The position numbers and the translations under genes are program-made. Below, one piece after another: positions 24,783-36,640 of a stretch of 64,000 nucleotides of DNA. This stretch comes from Oxyruncus cristatus (lineage: Eukaryota; Chordata; Aves; Passeriformes; Cotingidae), in NCBI GenBank assembly GCA_013399855.1, contig VXAY01005987.1:838208-902207 (forward strand), given 5' to 3'. The notes beneath the pieces were generated by a model. It had not been told where the DNA came from. It did not search any database and was given only the letters and a program-made list of their open reading frames with translations. Positions within the stretch are counted from its first letter, which is position 1. Each line of letters opens with the position of its first letter.

Positions 24783-27235
24783 CCAATCATTAAGATTGGA
24801 AAAGACTTCCAAGATCATTGAGTTCAGCCTTTGACCAAATACCACCATGCCAACTAAACCATAGCATTAAATGCCATGTCCAGTCATTTCTCGAACAATT
24901 CCAGGGAATGGTGACTCTACCACCTCCCTGGGCAGCCCGTTCCAGGGCTTGATGACCCTTTCAGTGAAAAAATTCTTCCTGATGTCCAACCTGGATGTCC
25001 CCTGGCAAAGCTTGAGGCCATTTCCTATTGTCCTATCACTAGTTACCTAGGAGAAGAGGCCAAGCCCCACCTGACTACAACCTCCTTTCAGATAATTGCA
25101 GAGCATGACAAGGTCTTCCCTGAGCCTCATTTTCTCCAGGCTAAATAACTCCAGCTCCCTCTGCCACTCCTTGTATGACTTAACCTCTACACCTTTCACC
25201 AGCTCCTTTTGTTTCTCTGGATCTTCTCCAGCACCTAAGTGTCTTTCACGTAGAGAGAGGCCTAGAACTGGACACAAGATTTGAGATGCAACCTCACCAG
25301 TGTAGAGTACAGAGGAACAATCATTTCCTTAGTCCTGCTGGACACACTATTTCTGATACAAGCCAGGATGCCATTGGGCTACTTTGCCACCTGGGTACAC
25401 TGCTGGCTCACGTTCAGCTTCTGTCAACCAGTCCTCCAGGTCCTTTTCTGCTGCATCACTTTCCAGCCACTCTTTCCCAAACCTGTAGCACTGCCTGGGG
25501 TTGTTGTGATGTGAGTGCAGGACCCAGCACTTGGCCTTGTTGAACCTTGATACTATTGGCCTTGGTCCACTGATCCAGCTTATGCAGATCCCTCTGAAGA
25601 GCCTTCCTACCCTCCAGCAGATCAACACTCCCACCTAACTTACTGTGATTTGTGAACCGACTGAACTCAAATTCCTCGTCTAGATCATTGACAAAAATAT
25701 TAAACAGGACCGGCCTCAATACTGAGCCGTGGGGAACACCACCAGTAACCAGCTACCAACCGGGTGTAGCACCATGCACCACCACTCTCTGGGCCTGGCC
25801 ATCCAGCCAGTTTTAACCCCGCAAAGATTGCACCTGTCCAAGCCGTGGGCTGCCAGCTTCTCCAGGAGAATGCTGTGGGAGACAGTATTGAAGGCTTTAC
25901 CGAAATCCAGGCAGACTTCTACAGCATTTCCCTCATCCACTAGGCAGGTCACCTGATCAGGTTGGTCAAGAAGGACCTGCCTTCCCTAAAGCCATGCTGG
26001 TTGGGCCTGATCCCCTTGTCCTTTATCTGCTGCATTATGGCACTCAAGACAGCCTGTTCCATAACATTCCCCAGCACTGAGGTCAAACTAACAGGCCTGT
26101 AGCTTCCCAGATCTTCCTTCTGACCCTTCTCATAGATGACCATCACCATGGCCAACCTCCTGTAATACCCAGAGGTGGATCCCACCCAGCCCCATAGAGT
26201 CAATGAATGTCTAAGTGGCACAGCAGGTCACTACTTCCTCCTGGATTACAGGGGGTCTATTCTGCTCCCCATCTCTGTCTACCAGCTCAGGGGGCTGGCT
26301 GCCCTAAGGATCGCTGGTCTTTCTGTTTAAGACTGAGGCAAAGAAGGCATTGAGTAATTCAGCCTTTTCTTCACCCTTGGCTACAATGTTTCACTCTGCA
26401 TCCAATAACGGATAGAGATTTTCCTTGGTCCTCTTTTTGTTGTTGATCTATTTATAAAAACACTTATATCTTTCACAGTGGTGGTCAGATTGAGTTCTAG
26501 CTGAGCTTTTGCCTTTTTAATTTTCTCTCTACATGACCTACCAGCATCCTTGTACTCTTCCTGAGTTGCCTGTTCCTTCTTCCAAAAGTCATACTCTCTT
26601 TTTTTCCCCTGCGTTCCAGCAAAAGCTCCCTGAATAGGCCAAAGTCTGCTCTCTGAAAGCCCAAGGTAGAGGTTTTGTTGAACCCCTTCCTTATTTCACC
26701 ATGAATCAAAAACTCTATCATTTCATGGTCGCTGTAACCAAGACAGCCAAGACACCACATGTCCCACCTTCATAAACAGAAGGTCCAGCAGGGCACCAAC
26801 ACTTGATAGGCTCACTTAGCAGCTGTGTCAGAAGTTCTCTTTACACTCCAGAAACCTCCTAGACTGCCTCCTCTCCACTGTGTTGAGTTTCCAGGAGGCA
26901 TCTGGCAAGGTAAAGTCTCCCATAAGAACAAGGGCTAGTGATCATAAAATGTCAGCCAGCTGCTTCTAGTGTACTCCATCTACTTCTTCATCCTGGTTGG
27001 GTGGTCTGTAACAGACTCCCACCAGGATGTCTGCCTTGTTAGCCTTCCCCCTGATTCTTATCATAGGCACTCAACCGTATCACCACTGTCCTTGATCCCT
27101 CTATACACTCAAAACACTCCTAATACACAGAGCCACACCACCACCTCATTCCTTGCCTATCCCTTCTGAAGAACTTATAACCATCCAAAACCATACCAAC
27201 AAGTCCTGTCTGGAAGTTCTCTACCAAGTCAGTCC
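24783..27235 (-). mobile_element. CR1 LINE, 2.45 kb, endonuclease end to 3' UTR
   Basis: This is the largest repeat in the window, read from 27235 down to 24783. The 5' part matches the end of the CR1 endonuclease region and keeps the YSDHEMIEF motif at 26710-26736, whose SDH belongs to the APE-type active site. Downstream the RT region is recognisable in broken frames: GSYRPVSLTSVLGNVMEQ and IRPNQHGFREGRS (26221-25949), CLDFGKAFNTVSHSILLEKL (25952-25716), and [17 protein letters not shown] (25719-25456). The C-terminal ELFSLEKMRLREDL...NYLKGGCSQVGLGLFS follows (25277-25047). The expected FADDTKLGG catalytic box reads FTNHSKLGG, so the aspartate pair is gone. Multiple stops and frameshifts separate the pieces. 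The 5' end is truncated within ORF2. In full-length CR1, ORF2 encodes the endonuclease and reverse transcriptase that drive target-primed insertion. Confidence 0.95.
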
Positions 27236-29176
27236 TGTCTACTGTATAATACAAAATGCAAGAAAACACATTAGCCTTAAATCACATACAAAAAGAACAA
27301 AGTTTGTGTGAGAAGCTCGTGTTAAGCCCCAAAATTACTTCTGCAGCCCAGACAAAAGCTGTGCCATGGGGTCTCCAAAAAACAAATGAGACAGAAATAA
27401 GAGAACACAAAGCGGGACTATTTCAATCTAGCACTGTGGCCTTCAACCCAGGCATGGATGAGGCCTCATAGGGATGAACACAGAGCCACTTCCAACGGAG
27501 CCAGGGCATCTCTGACTTGTACTCACAAACACAACAGCCCGATGCACCACAGCCAATATTTTTGGGTGGTTCACTCTTTCTGAGTGAAAGAGGCCCAGAG
27601 AAGGGCTGTGCAGTGTCCAAATTCTTGCATCAGGACTGCATTAGCGGAGAAGCAGCTGAGCTAATTCCACCAGCAGACTTCATACCCTGACGGGCACCAA
27701 CATGTGTGAAAAGCACTCCGAATTCTGCCTACAGCTGACATAGTAAATCAGATGATTCCCCCGGGCCCATTCACCTGAGGGCTTGGGGACTTGCAGAAGC
27801 AAATATAGATTTCATCAAGGACCTCAGATTTGCAATGCTCCAAAGACACATTTATCTCAGATTTTTCCTGCACTCCCGTGGGCCATAAAGGACAGGAAAG
27901 ATGGCACTAAATAGTTAAACTAATAAAATCAGTTTAGAGGAAGAAATTAAACCACTTCTAAAATTTTTGTCTCTTAGTGTAAGATTCTTTCTGCCTTTCT
28001 ACACGTATGTCCTCTACACTTATAGAAAACAAGTAGATATATCCTTAACCATCCAGCAACAATTCACTGTTACAGATTTTAAAGAACCTGAAGCTTCTTG
28101 CTTCAAATTCAGTAGGAGCGAAAAAAGGGGAAAAACTCATAGTACTGCCATGACTTACCTCATGTATATCATGTATTCAGAATAACAAACTTGTACATAA
28201 ACAGAACAAGTTCTTAACAGTGATAAAAAGCATAACATTAGGCACACTTTTCACACTGTCATGTGCACAGGTATTAAGTGATAATGAAAAGCTATTTAGA
28301 GTATGGCAGAACTGCCACTCCACCAGAACAGAAGGAAACTCCCTGCTAAGACAGGGAATTTTACAACACAGTCTACCTGCTGTTTTTTTCAGTGGTGCTT
28401 TATCTTTAGGAAGAAAGAAGCCTACTAGAAAGCCTTATAAATACACCAGTTATCACACAGGAGACACTCTAGAGTGAAACCCAAGCAGATGGCCTTATGA
28501 AATTTCTGATCACGTCTGCATCACGTTTGGAACTATGCATATAGGCTTCCAGTGGAAACTAGATTAAAAGTACCACCTACAATACGAAGTAGAGCTTTTT
28601 ATGACTAGCTTGCCACACTTCTAAGTTAATTTGCATCCAGCTGTAGTTCTACTTTTGTACCCACTTTTCCTGCAACCCCAAGATGGTTAATGAAAAGCAG
28701 AGCATAAGTTTCTTCGTCCAGATGCTCCTGGCTGACACAGTGACACTTCATGCAAGTCAGAGCAGCCTTTTGAGAGCTTGGGCTGGCCCAGGGATTTACA
28801 GCTAAAGTTACCAGACAATATGTCTAGTTAAAAGTACATGACAAGAGCATTTGGCTAAGCCACATTTGCTGCCTTCATATACTTACCCCTGCATCTGGAT
28901 CTACAGGATTACATTACCAACTGGCTCTCCACACTCTCGGCTTCCTTGCTGCAGAACAAAAGCTGTCTCAAGAGTTTCATGAACAATGCAAAACAGATGC
29001 TAGGAAGTCTTGTCAAATCAGTGAAGCTGGGAGCAAACTACACAACCTGATTTGAGTGACACCAACTACTATTTTATTTCTAATATCGTCTGCTACCTGT
29101 AATTATGAAAATACAAATAGCTTAAAAACACCCCTATACTTCCACTAAAAAAGGAAATGCCTGGATCTCACAGTCT

Positions 29177-29198
29177 GGGGGGGGGGGGGGGGGGGGGG
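29177..29198 (+). repeat. Poly-G run (22 G)
   Basis: Twenty-two consecutive G residues are followed by AAGAAAAAA and then N. The run is at the edge of an assembly gap, so its length is unreliable. It may be partly a sequencing or consensus artefact. Confidence 0.9.
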
Positions 29199-29207
29199 AA
29201 GAAAAAA

Positions 29208-29242
29208 NNNNNNNNNNNNNNNNNNNNNNNNNNNNNNNNNNN
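29208..29242. other. Assembly gap (35 N)
   Basis: A short run of N follows the poly-G and an A-run. Its size may be an estimate or a placeholder. Confidence 1.
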
Positions 29243-30728
29243 ATACAAAGGCATAAACTAAAACATATATCCTAAGTACCAGAAATCTAAAAACCAACAA
29301 CAAAAAAAACAAACAATATTAAAAAACCCCACCACAGAAAAAAAAAAAAAAAAAGGAAAAAAAAGGCAGCAAAACAAATAAACCAACCAAAACCCCTCCA
29401 ACCTTGCTATTCTTTTTACTTAGCCATGTGATTTCTGCTTTTCTTTTGCCACCTATCACACCCCCCAGACATGGTCAGTCCTCCTCACTGACCTTATAAA
29501 GGATTTCTGTGTAGAAAAACAACACATGAAAAGCAGCTTACCTAGATTCGTTTTTCTACACACCAACAAAATAAGATCTTCAGTTGACTGTACCTCTCAA
29601 AAGGCAACAGCCTAGGTAACACATAATTCTTGTGCTGAAAGCACTTGCATCACCATCCCTAATAGGCAGCCCATCATCTTAAGAGATCATTTTGAAGTAT
29701 CCTTAAGGTTTCCAGGATGGCTAAGTTTGACCTGTAGTTTAAAAAAAAAATCACATCTATTAAGCAACCAATTTCTGCTAGTTCATTTCATCCTCATTTA
29801 TGACATTTTAGCCCTATTCCCTTCCTCTCAGGCATACACATTATGCCAACGTACACAATTATTATTAAGTGGATACTGTTTTCTGTGTTGCTACCTTAAA
29901 GGGAGATATAAAGGGCCGAGGTTGTCACTATAATTCAATTCCAAACTTCAACCTGTCAAATTTCAGAGCGCTACTGCTGCACCTTGAAGGTGCATTGGCA
30001 CAGTGACTGCAGTTGTCTTTGACAATGTAAAGAAGAAAAATGTTACCTTAAAGGGGTAGCATTTTCATTTTCAAGTTTAAATGACACTATTTCATCTTAA
30101 TTGGTATGCAGAAATTTGTAGACTAGAAGTGTCAAAATTATCTTTTTTCCCCACTATTTTTTTTCTTATTTTTCTCTATTCCTAAATAGATATTTGCATT
30201 GTGATGAAAATTCTCTTATTCATGAAGCTTCAGATTATTCTGCAACCAGAAGAACTTAACTGTGGAAATTGGTTCAATGTGAGTGTGGTCTTCTGTACAT
30301 CTGCACAGTCACTGCTTACTAACATCTTGTCACGAGTTTTAGCATTCTAACTTACATTTTAATGCTTTTTCAAATATTCTGTAGAATTGAGGCACAAAGT
30401 ACTCAAACACCATAGCAAAATACACTTTATTACAAAATCTCTTTGGAAATATGTTGGTTTTTCAACTGTTTCACACTGCACAGTATTCCTGATTTATGAG
30501 TCTCTTATTGCAAATCAGAACATTACTGTCACATAAAGTTGGATAAATGTATCTGTATTTACACAAAGGGAAAAAAAAAGCAGTCACAGCACTAACAAAG
30601 AGCAGCAGACTTCCAGTAACGAATCACATAAACCATCTCTGAAACACTAGTTACAGATTAAAAAAAAAAAGGAAAAGGTGCTGCAATAGCCCACCAAAGT
30701 GCAGACAGGTATTTTCAGTGATTCTTTT

Positions 30729-30777
30729 GGGGGGAGGGGGGAAGTGAAGGCAGGGTGGGAGGTGGAAGGATGGTGGG
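30729..30777 (+). other. G-rich, possible G-quadruplex
   Basis: Two six-G runs separated by one A (30729-30741) are followed by GGG, GGG and GGG runs within the next 40 bases. Four or more G-triplets this close could form a quadruplex on the plus strand, although one loop is long (11 bases). No promoter or CpG island accompanies it. Confidence 0.4.
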
Positions 30778-30976
30778 AGCTAGCATTAAGAAAACTATGC
30801 AGACAGCTTTATACTCTACCTATCACAAAAACTCACTGACTACTCCCCACACCAGCTGGAGCGCTTGCTACACACCCTGAGGATGTGCAGATACAAGCAC
30901 AAAGCTGGAGCTCCAGGCTAGAGCAGAGCCTACCACAGTTCTTGTGGGGTTTAGTGTGAGCACATCCACACACAAA

Positions 30977-31062
30977 ATGGCATTGAATGCAAGAGCAACT
31001 TCCAGTTCATAAACAAATAATGGCATTGAATGCAAGAGCAACTTCCAGTTCATAAGCACATA
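30977..31062. repeat. 43-bp tandem duplication
   Basis: Two adjacent 43-base copies start at 30977 and 31020. Their first 36 bases are identical (ATGGCATTGAATGC through CAGTTCATAA), and the last seven differ at two positions. The near-identity indicates a recent local duplication, and such a site is likely polymorphic in copy number. Confidence 0.93.
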
Positions 31063-33010
31063 ATACAAGAGCACATTAGTTATTAGATAGTTACAATGAC
31101 ACAGAGAAACCTTTCCACCTCTGACCAGAGAGGCTTGCTTACCTGCAGGGCATTAATTCCAGGCCCCCGCATTCCCAGCTACCCACCTTCAAGAAGGAGC
31201 TCATGGACAACGTCAACATAGCTATTATGCTTACAGGCTCCTGTCCCTGCCTAGCCCACAGGTTTCCCTCCACTGCAATAGCAGATAGTTCAGACACACT
31301 GCAGAGACTCCAGGCAGTGACCTGGCTGCCAGGCTCCTACATTCTTGGTGCTGAGTGACCAACATGGGCATCTAGATCTTGTCCCTAACTGGGAGCACTG
31401 ATTACCAGTGACTGCCAGTCACTCAGCTCCCAGCCATTCACTGAGGAGCTGTAAGGTGGTCCCAGTCAGACTAACAACAGCAGCAGCAATTAGCATCTCA
31501 TTACTACACAGGACATGTAAAATAGGGCATTCGTTATCTGCACTGATGCCAGGATGAGGGTGAGGTGGGGATTGGAGAGAAGAAATTACAGCAGTAGTTT
31601 GGATTAATGAGGCAACACACATCCTGCAGACTTAATGGGAGGAGTGGCAGAGTTCAATTAGAGAGAAGTCTGCACCCTCATTACTACTGCCAGTTGTCAC
31701 TTAGGGCAGTGGTACAGACAACCTGTGCAGCAATAGACAAAGGAAAAGGAAATAACAGACAAATGGGAACAGGAAACTTCCTTTAAGCACTTTTCACACT
31801 GGAGGTCATCATTCTGGCAAGTTTTATGTTTCAAGAAGAAATAGAAATACAGACACAGATCTGAAAGGGCTGATATGAGAACAAACCCAAAGTCAGACAT
31901 TTTCTTTCCTTTCCCGTGCCACCCAGGAACCACCTACATGTATACTGACCTACAAGGTTAGTATTAAATCAGTCTTCAACAGTTAATAAAGATGCTTCTG
32001 CACACAAATGGTATCAAATCAAATGGGTGCCCTCCCACTTAAAGTCAGGCAAGATAAGTTTACCTTTCTTTGAAAACCACAGGGGCCTTCTACAGCTTCT
32101 TGATCAACATCATGCAAGTTTTCTGGTTTAAAACTTTGAGACTAGACAACACACCATACTCAACTCCCAACCAAATGATAATCTAGCCCAGTATCCTCAT
32201 TCCAATAGTGACCCTCATTCTCATCCCATTTGTCTGGAAAGTCATCTGGAGTGTTTTACTTTATTTCCCTCCAGATTAATATGTATCTTTCTGTTTTCTT
32301 CCCCTAATTAAGAACAGCTTTAAGGGTTTTTTTGTGATGGACCTCTATACCAGATGCCTGAAGACAGAATGTAAGGAAAAGGCAAATGCAGAAATTCTCC
32401 TTTAGCAGCTCCTGGCAAGAGTTTAGTGACCTTTTGAGCTTGAGGATGCATCCGGGTTGTTTAATAGTAACCAGTGGACCTTTCTACAACCATAAGGTAT
32501 TTAATCAGTTTCTCTGGCACTAACCAAGCCATTCTGGCTTCTCTTAATAAGGTAATTTAATTCTTTTTAAAGTATATAAAAAAGAAAAATTACCAGAATG
32601 ACTATTAACATGCAGGGCTGAGATTTGGAAAATCTGATTTTCTCTCTTTGTTCTCCATGTGACTTTGAGCAAGTCCACAAGAAGGAAGAAGTTTTTGATA
32701 AAAATCAGACATTTGACTTATCTCTTTAAACAGGAAGATTTCCTGTTTAATTTCACTGAGATTGAATTTACCTTTAGTAAGCAGAATAAAACTTCTTTTT
32801 CAGTCCTTACTTAAATAGTGAGACTCTAAGAGCAGGGTTCATCTTTATTATGCATTCAGTAACCTATGCTATCTTATGGAGGCCCATCCTGGTGGCCACA
32901 ATTTCTAACAGTACTGTTAATATTTAAAGTCTTGGGAAAGCCAAAACAGCAGCCTACAGCTCTTCAGAAAATATTTTATGTCCAAGATCGAAATTTTTTA
33001 CAAAGTCCAG

Positions 33011-33128
33011 GAAATAATAACACCAAGGTTGTGGGTTTGATCCCCGTAGGGATCATTCCCTTATGAGTTGGACTTGATGATCCTTGTGGGTCCCATCCAA
33101 CTCAGAATATTCTGCGATTCTATGATTG
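33011..33128 (+). mobile_element. tRNA-derived SINE, TguSINE1-like, 5'-truncated
   Basis: The 5' part (33011-33055) matches tRNA-Ile from the anticodon loop onward: AATAAC around an AAT anticodon, ACCAAGGT, and a B-box-like GGTTTGATCC at 33034-33043 (polymerase III box B). It continues into a CR1-type 3' tail (GAGTTGGACTTGATGATCCT, TGTGGGTCCCATCCAACTCA) and ends in TTCTGCGATTCTATGATT at about 33128. This tRNA-Ile head with CR1-X tail is the structure described for TguSINE1 in passerine birds, mobilised in trans by CR1. The A-box half of the tRNA is missing, so the copy cannot be transcribed from its own promoter. It could instead be a plain CR1 end next to a chance match, but the order and spacing argue against that. 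Confidence 0.85.
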
Positions 33129-34540
33129 ACTCTTAAATCAAAGAAACAAATGCCAATAAAAAATCCTGTGGAGACTCACTCCCTTAGATAAATGAAATTC
33201 CCAGCTTCAACAGCTAGTGTAGAACAAGGAATGAGGACTGATATTTGCTGTTTGCCTAGTTCAGTTTGTACATGTAGACTGTCAGCATGAAGCTACAACT
33301 TTTCCTCTTCACATCCCATACCCTGATAGTAAAGTCCCTCCTCCTACCTGAATTTGGTATAGCAAAGAGGAGGCTACAAGTCTGCTTACGTTTAGGTTGG
33401 TTGGCTTTCCACAGACTTGGCCTACAATCACCAGGGATGGAGAAGAAGCAGGACTATCCTTTGCTGGCAACCTGCAGTTTCACTGGATTAAGCATAGCAC
33501 GAAACTACAGGCCTCAGCAACCACATTCATCATCACAGCTGCCAAATACAGCAGTCCTCCCCTATCTTCATTCCCCTTGGCCATTAATTTCAATCCCTAC
33601 ATGCTCTTCCCATTTTAGCCACTTATTCATCACAGGCTTATGATGAATCAGATCAGAGAAATGGGGCTTTATTCCCCAGCTGGTTCATGAAGCTGACACA
33701 CAACCACTGGTGCTAGCAAAGGAAGGCAGCTGGTAGGGACAGAAACAAACAGGGAAATGTCACTATTTTATTTTTTTTTTAGAGGGGGCTGTGAGGCAAT
33801 GCTGTTATCAAGTGTGTTCAGACAACATCTCAAGTTCATGCCATTTTGGGGTCATCTAAAAAGAAAAAACAAGAAATTGCTAATATCAGGTTATAATTTT
33901 TTGATCTTCAAGAAGTGCCAAAGTGCTGTAAACAATAGGTAATTTAACTCTCTATACATTTGGGTATGTTGTTTCAACAATTCATAAGCAAGGAAATACC
34001 TATTTATTTTATAGTAAAACATGATAAAAAGGGTATAAAACCCCACCTGATTAGTTCACAAGGGAGCTCATTCATGACATGCTTCAGAGGGATGAAAATG
34101 CCTTCTTGAGTTCAGATATTACTACTTGATCATATCTTGTACATTTGTGTGATAGCTGATAATCACAATGCTTTCTAAGAAGAATTATCAGGTTCTGCTA
34201 TTGACACAATAAATCTCTGTTCCAATTTTTCTTTGGTTTCAAGACCCAGGTGTTGCCCTTCAAAAAAAACCAAAACCAAAAACAAAAAAACCCACCAAAC
34301 AAAAACCCCAAACAAACAAAACAAACAAAACCAATAACAACAAAAAAAACCCCAACATGGATAAGATTAAAACCTCTTCACTTACCAGAAAAGTACATGG
34401 TATCTGTCAGATACCACCTCTGCATGTGGTGCTATTCAGCACCATTTCAGCAGGGGAGCAGTTAAGTACATTTTAGTTTTTCCAGTCTGCATTGTCCAGC
34501 CACAAGTCCAGTCAGAAGTTGCTATACCTGAGGTGTGCTC
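33129..34540. other. Unique stretch with A/C-rich tract
   Basis: No gene is supported. A 118-codon plus-strand frame (33287-33643) has no recognisable domain. An A/C-rich low-complexity tract of AAAAC and CAAA units lies at 34258-34355. Confidence 0.65.
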
Positions 34541-34630
34541 ATTCACAGAATCACAGAATCACACGGGTTGGAAAGGACCTCGGAGATCATCACGTCCGGC
34601 CCTTCATCCACTACCACCGCGGTTACTTCA
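34541..34630 (-). mobile_element. CR1 LINE 3' end fragment
   Basis: The plus strand shows the reverse complement of an avian CR1 3' end: CACAGAATCACAGAATCACA, then GGGTTGGAAAGGACCTCGGA and GATCATCACGTCCGGCCCTT, then a decayed CCACTACCACCGCGG block. CAGAATCA is the CR1 terminal repeat unit. The 5' break is at about 34630. Confidence 0.88.
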
Positions 34631-36529
34631 TCGAGATACTTCATCAAAGGACATTCAAAATAGGTTCACAATTCTTTAACTTGCATTACCTCTTCAACAT
34701 TTGCATGTCTCTAAGGTGAACATTCAGAAATGGAGAAGCACAAAGAATATATGCAAAGTTCTGAAAAGCTTCATTTCAAGTCAACAAATTAGTGGAGATC
34801 TAGACTAAAATGAGCGGTGGCTTCTCATTGCTATCCTTTCCCATTTAAATTAGCAGGTTTTAATTCCACGTAATTCTATGTTCTAATTTGCTCCTGAAAA
34901 ATGTTAAAAGTTCATAGAGAAAAAAAAAATATTAGAAAGGACAGATCTCAGCTAATGATCAAAAACTGGTATAATATGCATTTAGCACAGATGGGTAATA
35001 CACATTTAACAGAAATATGGAAAACCAGATTTTAGAAGTGTACATAGTCTATGATTTAAGACTTCATTATGCCCTGAGAAATAGTACTTAGGAGTGATTG
35101 ACCATCTAGGGGAGGTGACGTAACATTTTTTTCCCATGTTATAAGCAATTCACCATACAGATCCTCAGTTCAATAAACTGAACATCTCTGAGTCACAGTA
35201 TCTACCACTAGAGATCTCATGGTTGTTTCAGGGTGCCAGAATAGTCACTGAGAAGGCTTGCTGAAGCAAGCTGTTGCTAAACTATCACATACCTTTTAAT
35301 TTATTAGTGAGTACAGGTATTCATCTTTTCTTTTTGAAATGTTAATCTTTATTGTAACAGTATTATTTTCTGTAATTAACATGAAAGCCAATTTCATTTG
35401 GCAGGGAAGATAATTTCTCACCTACCTAGCCATAGTTTGCTTGTCCATGGAAATTTAGAGTGCCATAAATCCACAATATTTCTGAACTAAAAAAAAAAAA
35501 TTAGAATTTCACATAGACAGTACACAGTAAGTATATTCACTTAAAACTTCAATAGAGATCTGGGTAAAATAACTCTAATTATTCCTACTAAAATTAGAAT
35601 TAAAATAAATTGAAACATCCTCCTATGCCTCTATCTCTTTCCAATGGTATAGGCTTGATTTAAATAGTATTCATGATTGTTTTATTATGTCATTCTTGCT
35701 ATACAAAATTAGAAACCTCATAAAATCCAGACCAGGGTGGAATGAATAGATAACAAGATCTTTTGATCTAGAGACTGATATCACCTCCTTTATGTACAAA
35801 AATAAAATCCTATTTCAGCATGAATATGACAAATCACACAGCTCTAACATTTTGTGGTTTAATTCTAGAGGCTTTCTTACAGTCTGAGAAGAAAAGCACC
35901 TTTTTTTTTTATTTATTATTGAGGAATTCATTGAAAAATACTGCGGGGGGGAGGGGGTGGAAACCACAAACCGAAAAACAACAAAGGCAAGGGATGGTGG
36001 TGAAGAGAGAATATGTTTAACGTCCATATTCTCATCTCCTGACATTTAAATTAGGAGCACAGCCACACAGAAACCTAAGTAGTGAATCCCTCTCTCTATG
36101 AAAATCCTCTGCTATTACCAAATCTCTAGCATTTCAATACATGATAAGTAACTATCCAAATACCATTCTCTGCTACAATCTCTCACCCTCTGCACCTCCC
36201 TGTCTCAAGTTGTTGCAAACCATCCTGTCACATGCTCAGCTCCATTTGTTCATAAAAAAGCAATTTCTCACTGTGTCCAGACCCCTTACACGGCCGAAGC
36301 CCTCGGCATTGTGCTCACCTGGAAAGCCCAGCTGAGGTTCTGCTCTACCAGAGTGGGAGTGAACTCTCTCCCCAGCTGCACGCTGGCCTAACAGTCCTGT
36401 AAAGAGGACAAAAAATTTCCTAACTTCAAGTATCTGCAGAGAGCAGGCAATTTTCACACATCAGGTGGAATGCATAAAAGTACAAGAAGCATGTCTAAAG
36501 TTTTGATGTACTACTTCCAAGTTGCTCTA

Positions 36530-36640
36530 TGTGAAAGTAAGGAGTGAACAGCGACACTCATTTTTAATTAGTCTCAGCGAGTGATTTAATTGTTGCTTAT
36601 TTTGCAGGCTGCAAGATGGATAATAGAGCTCCTGCATTAC
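36530..36640. other. Candidate conserved noncoding element
   Basis: TAATTA at 36565-36570 and GATTTAATTG near 36583 lie near retained CpGs in CAGCGACA and CAGCGAG. This composition is typical of developmental enhancers, but that is inference only. There is no open frame of interest. Confidence 0.15.

Larger units (their letters stand above)
27236..33010. other. Unique stretch with poly-G, gap and small duplication
   Basis: No gene is supported; frames stay below about 90 codons. Features inside are a 22-G run beside a 35-base gap, a long A-rich interrupted tract at about 29270-29400, a G-rich patch near 30729-30777, and a 43-base tandem duplication near 31020. The rest appears unique. Confidence 0.65.
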
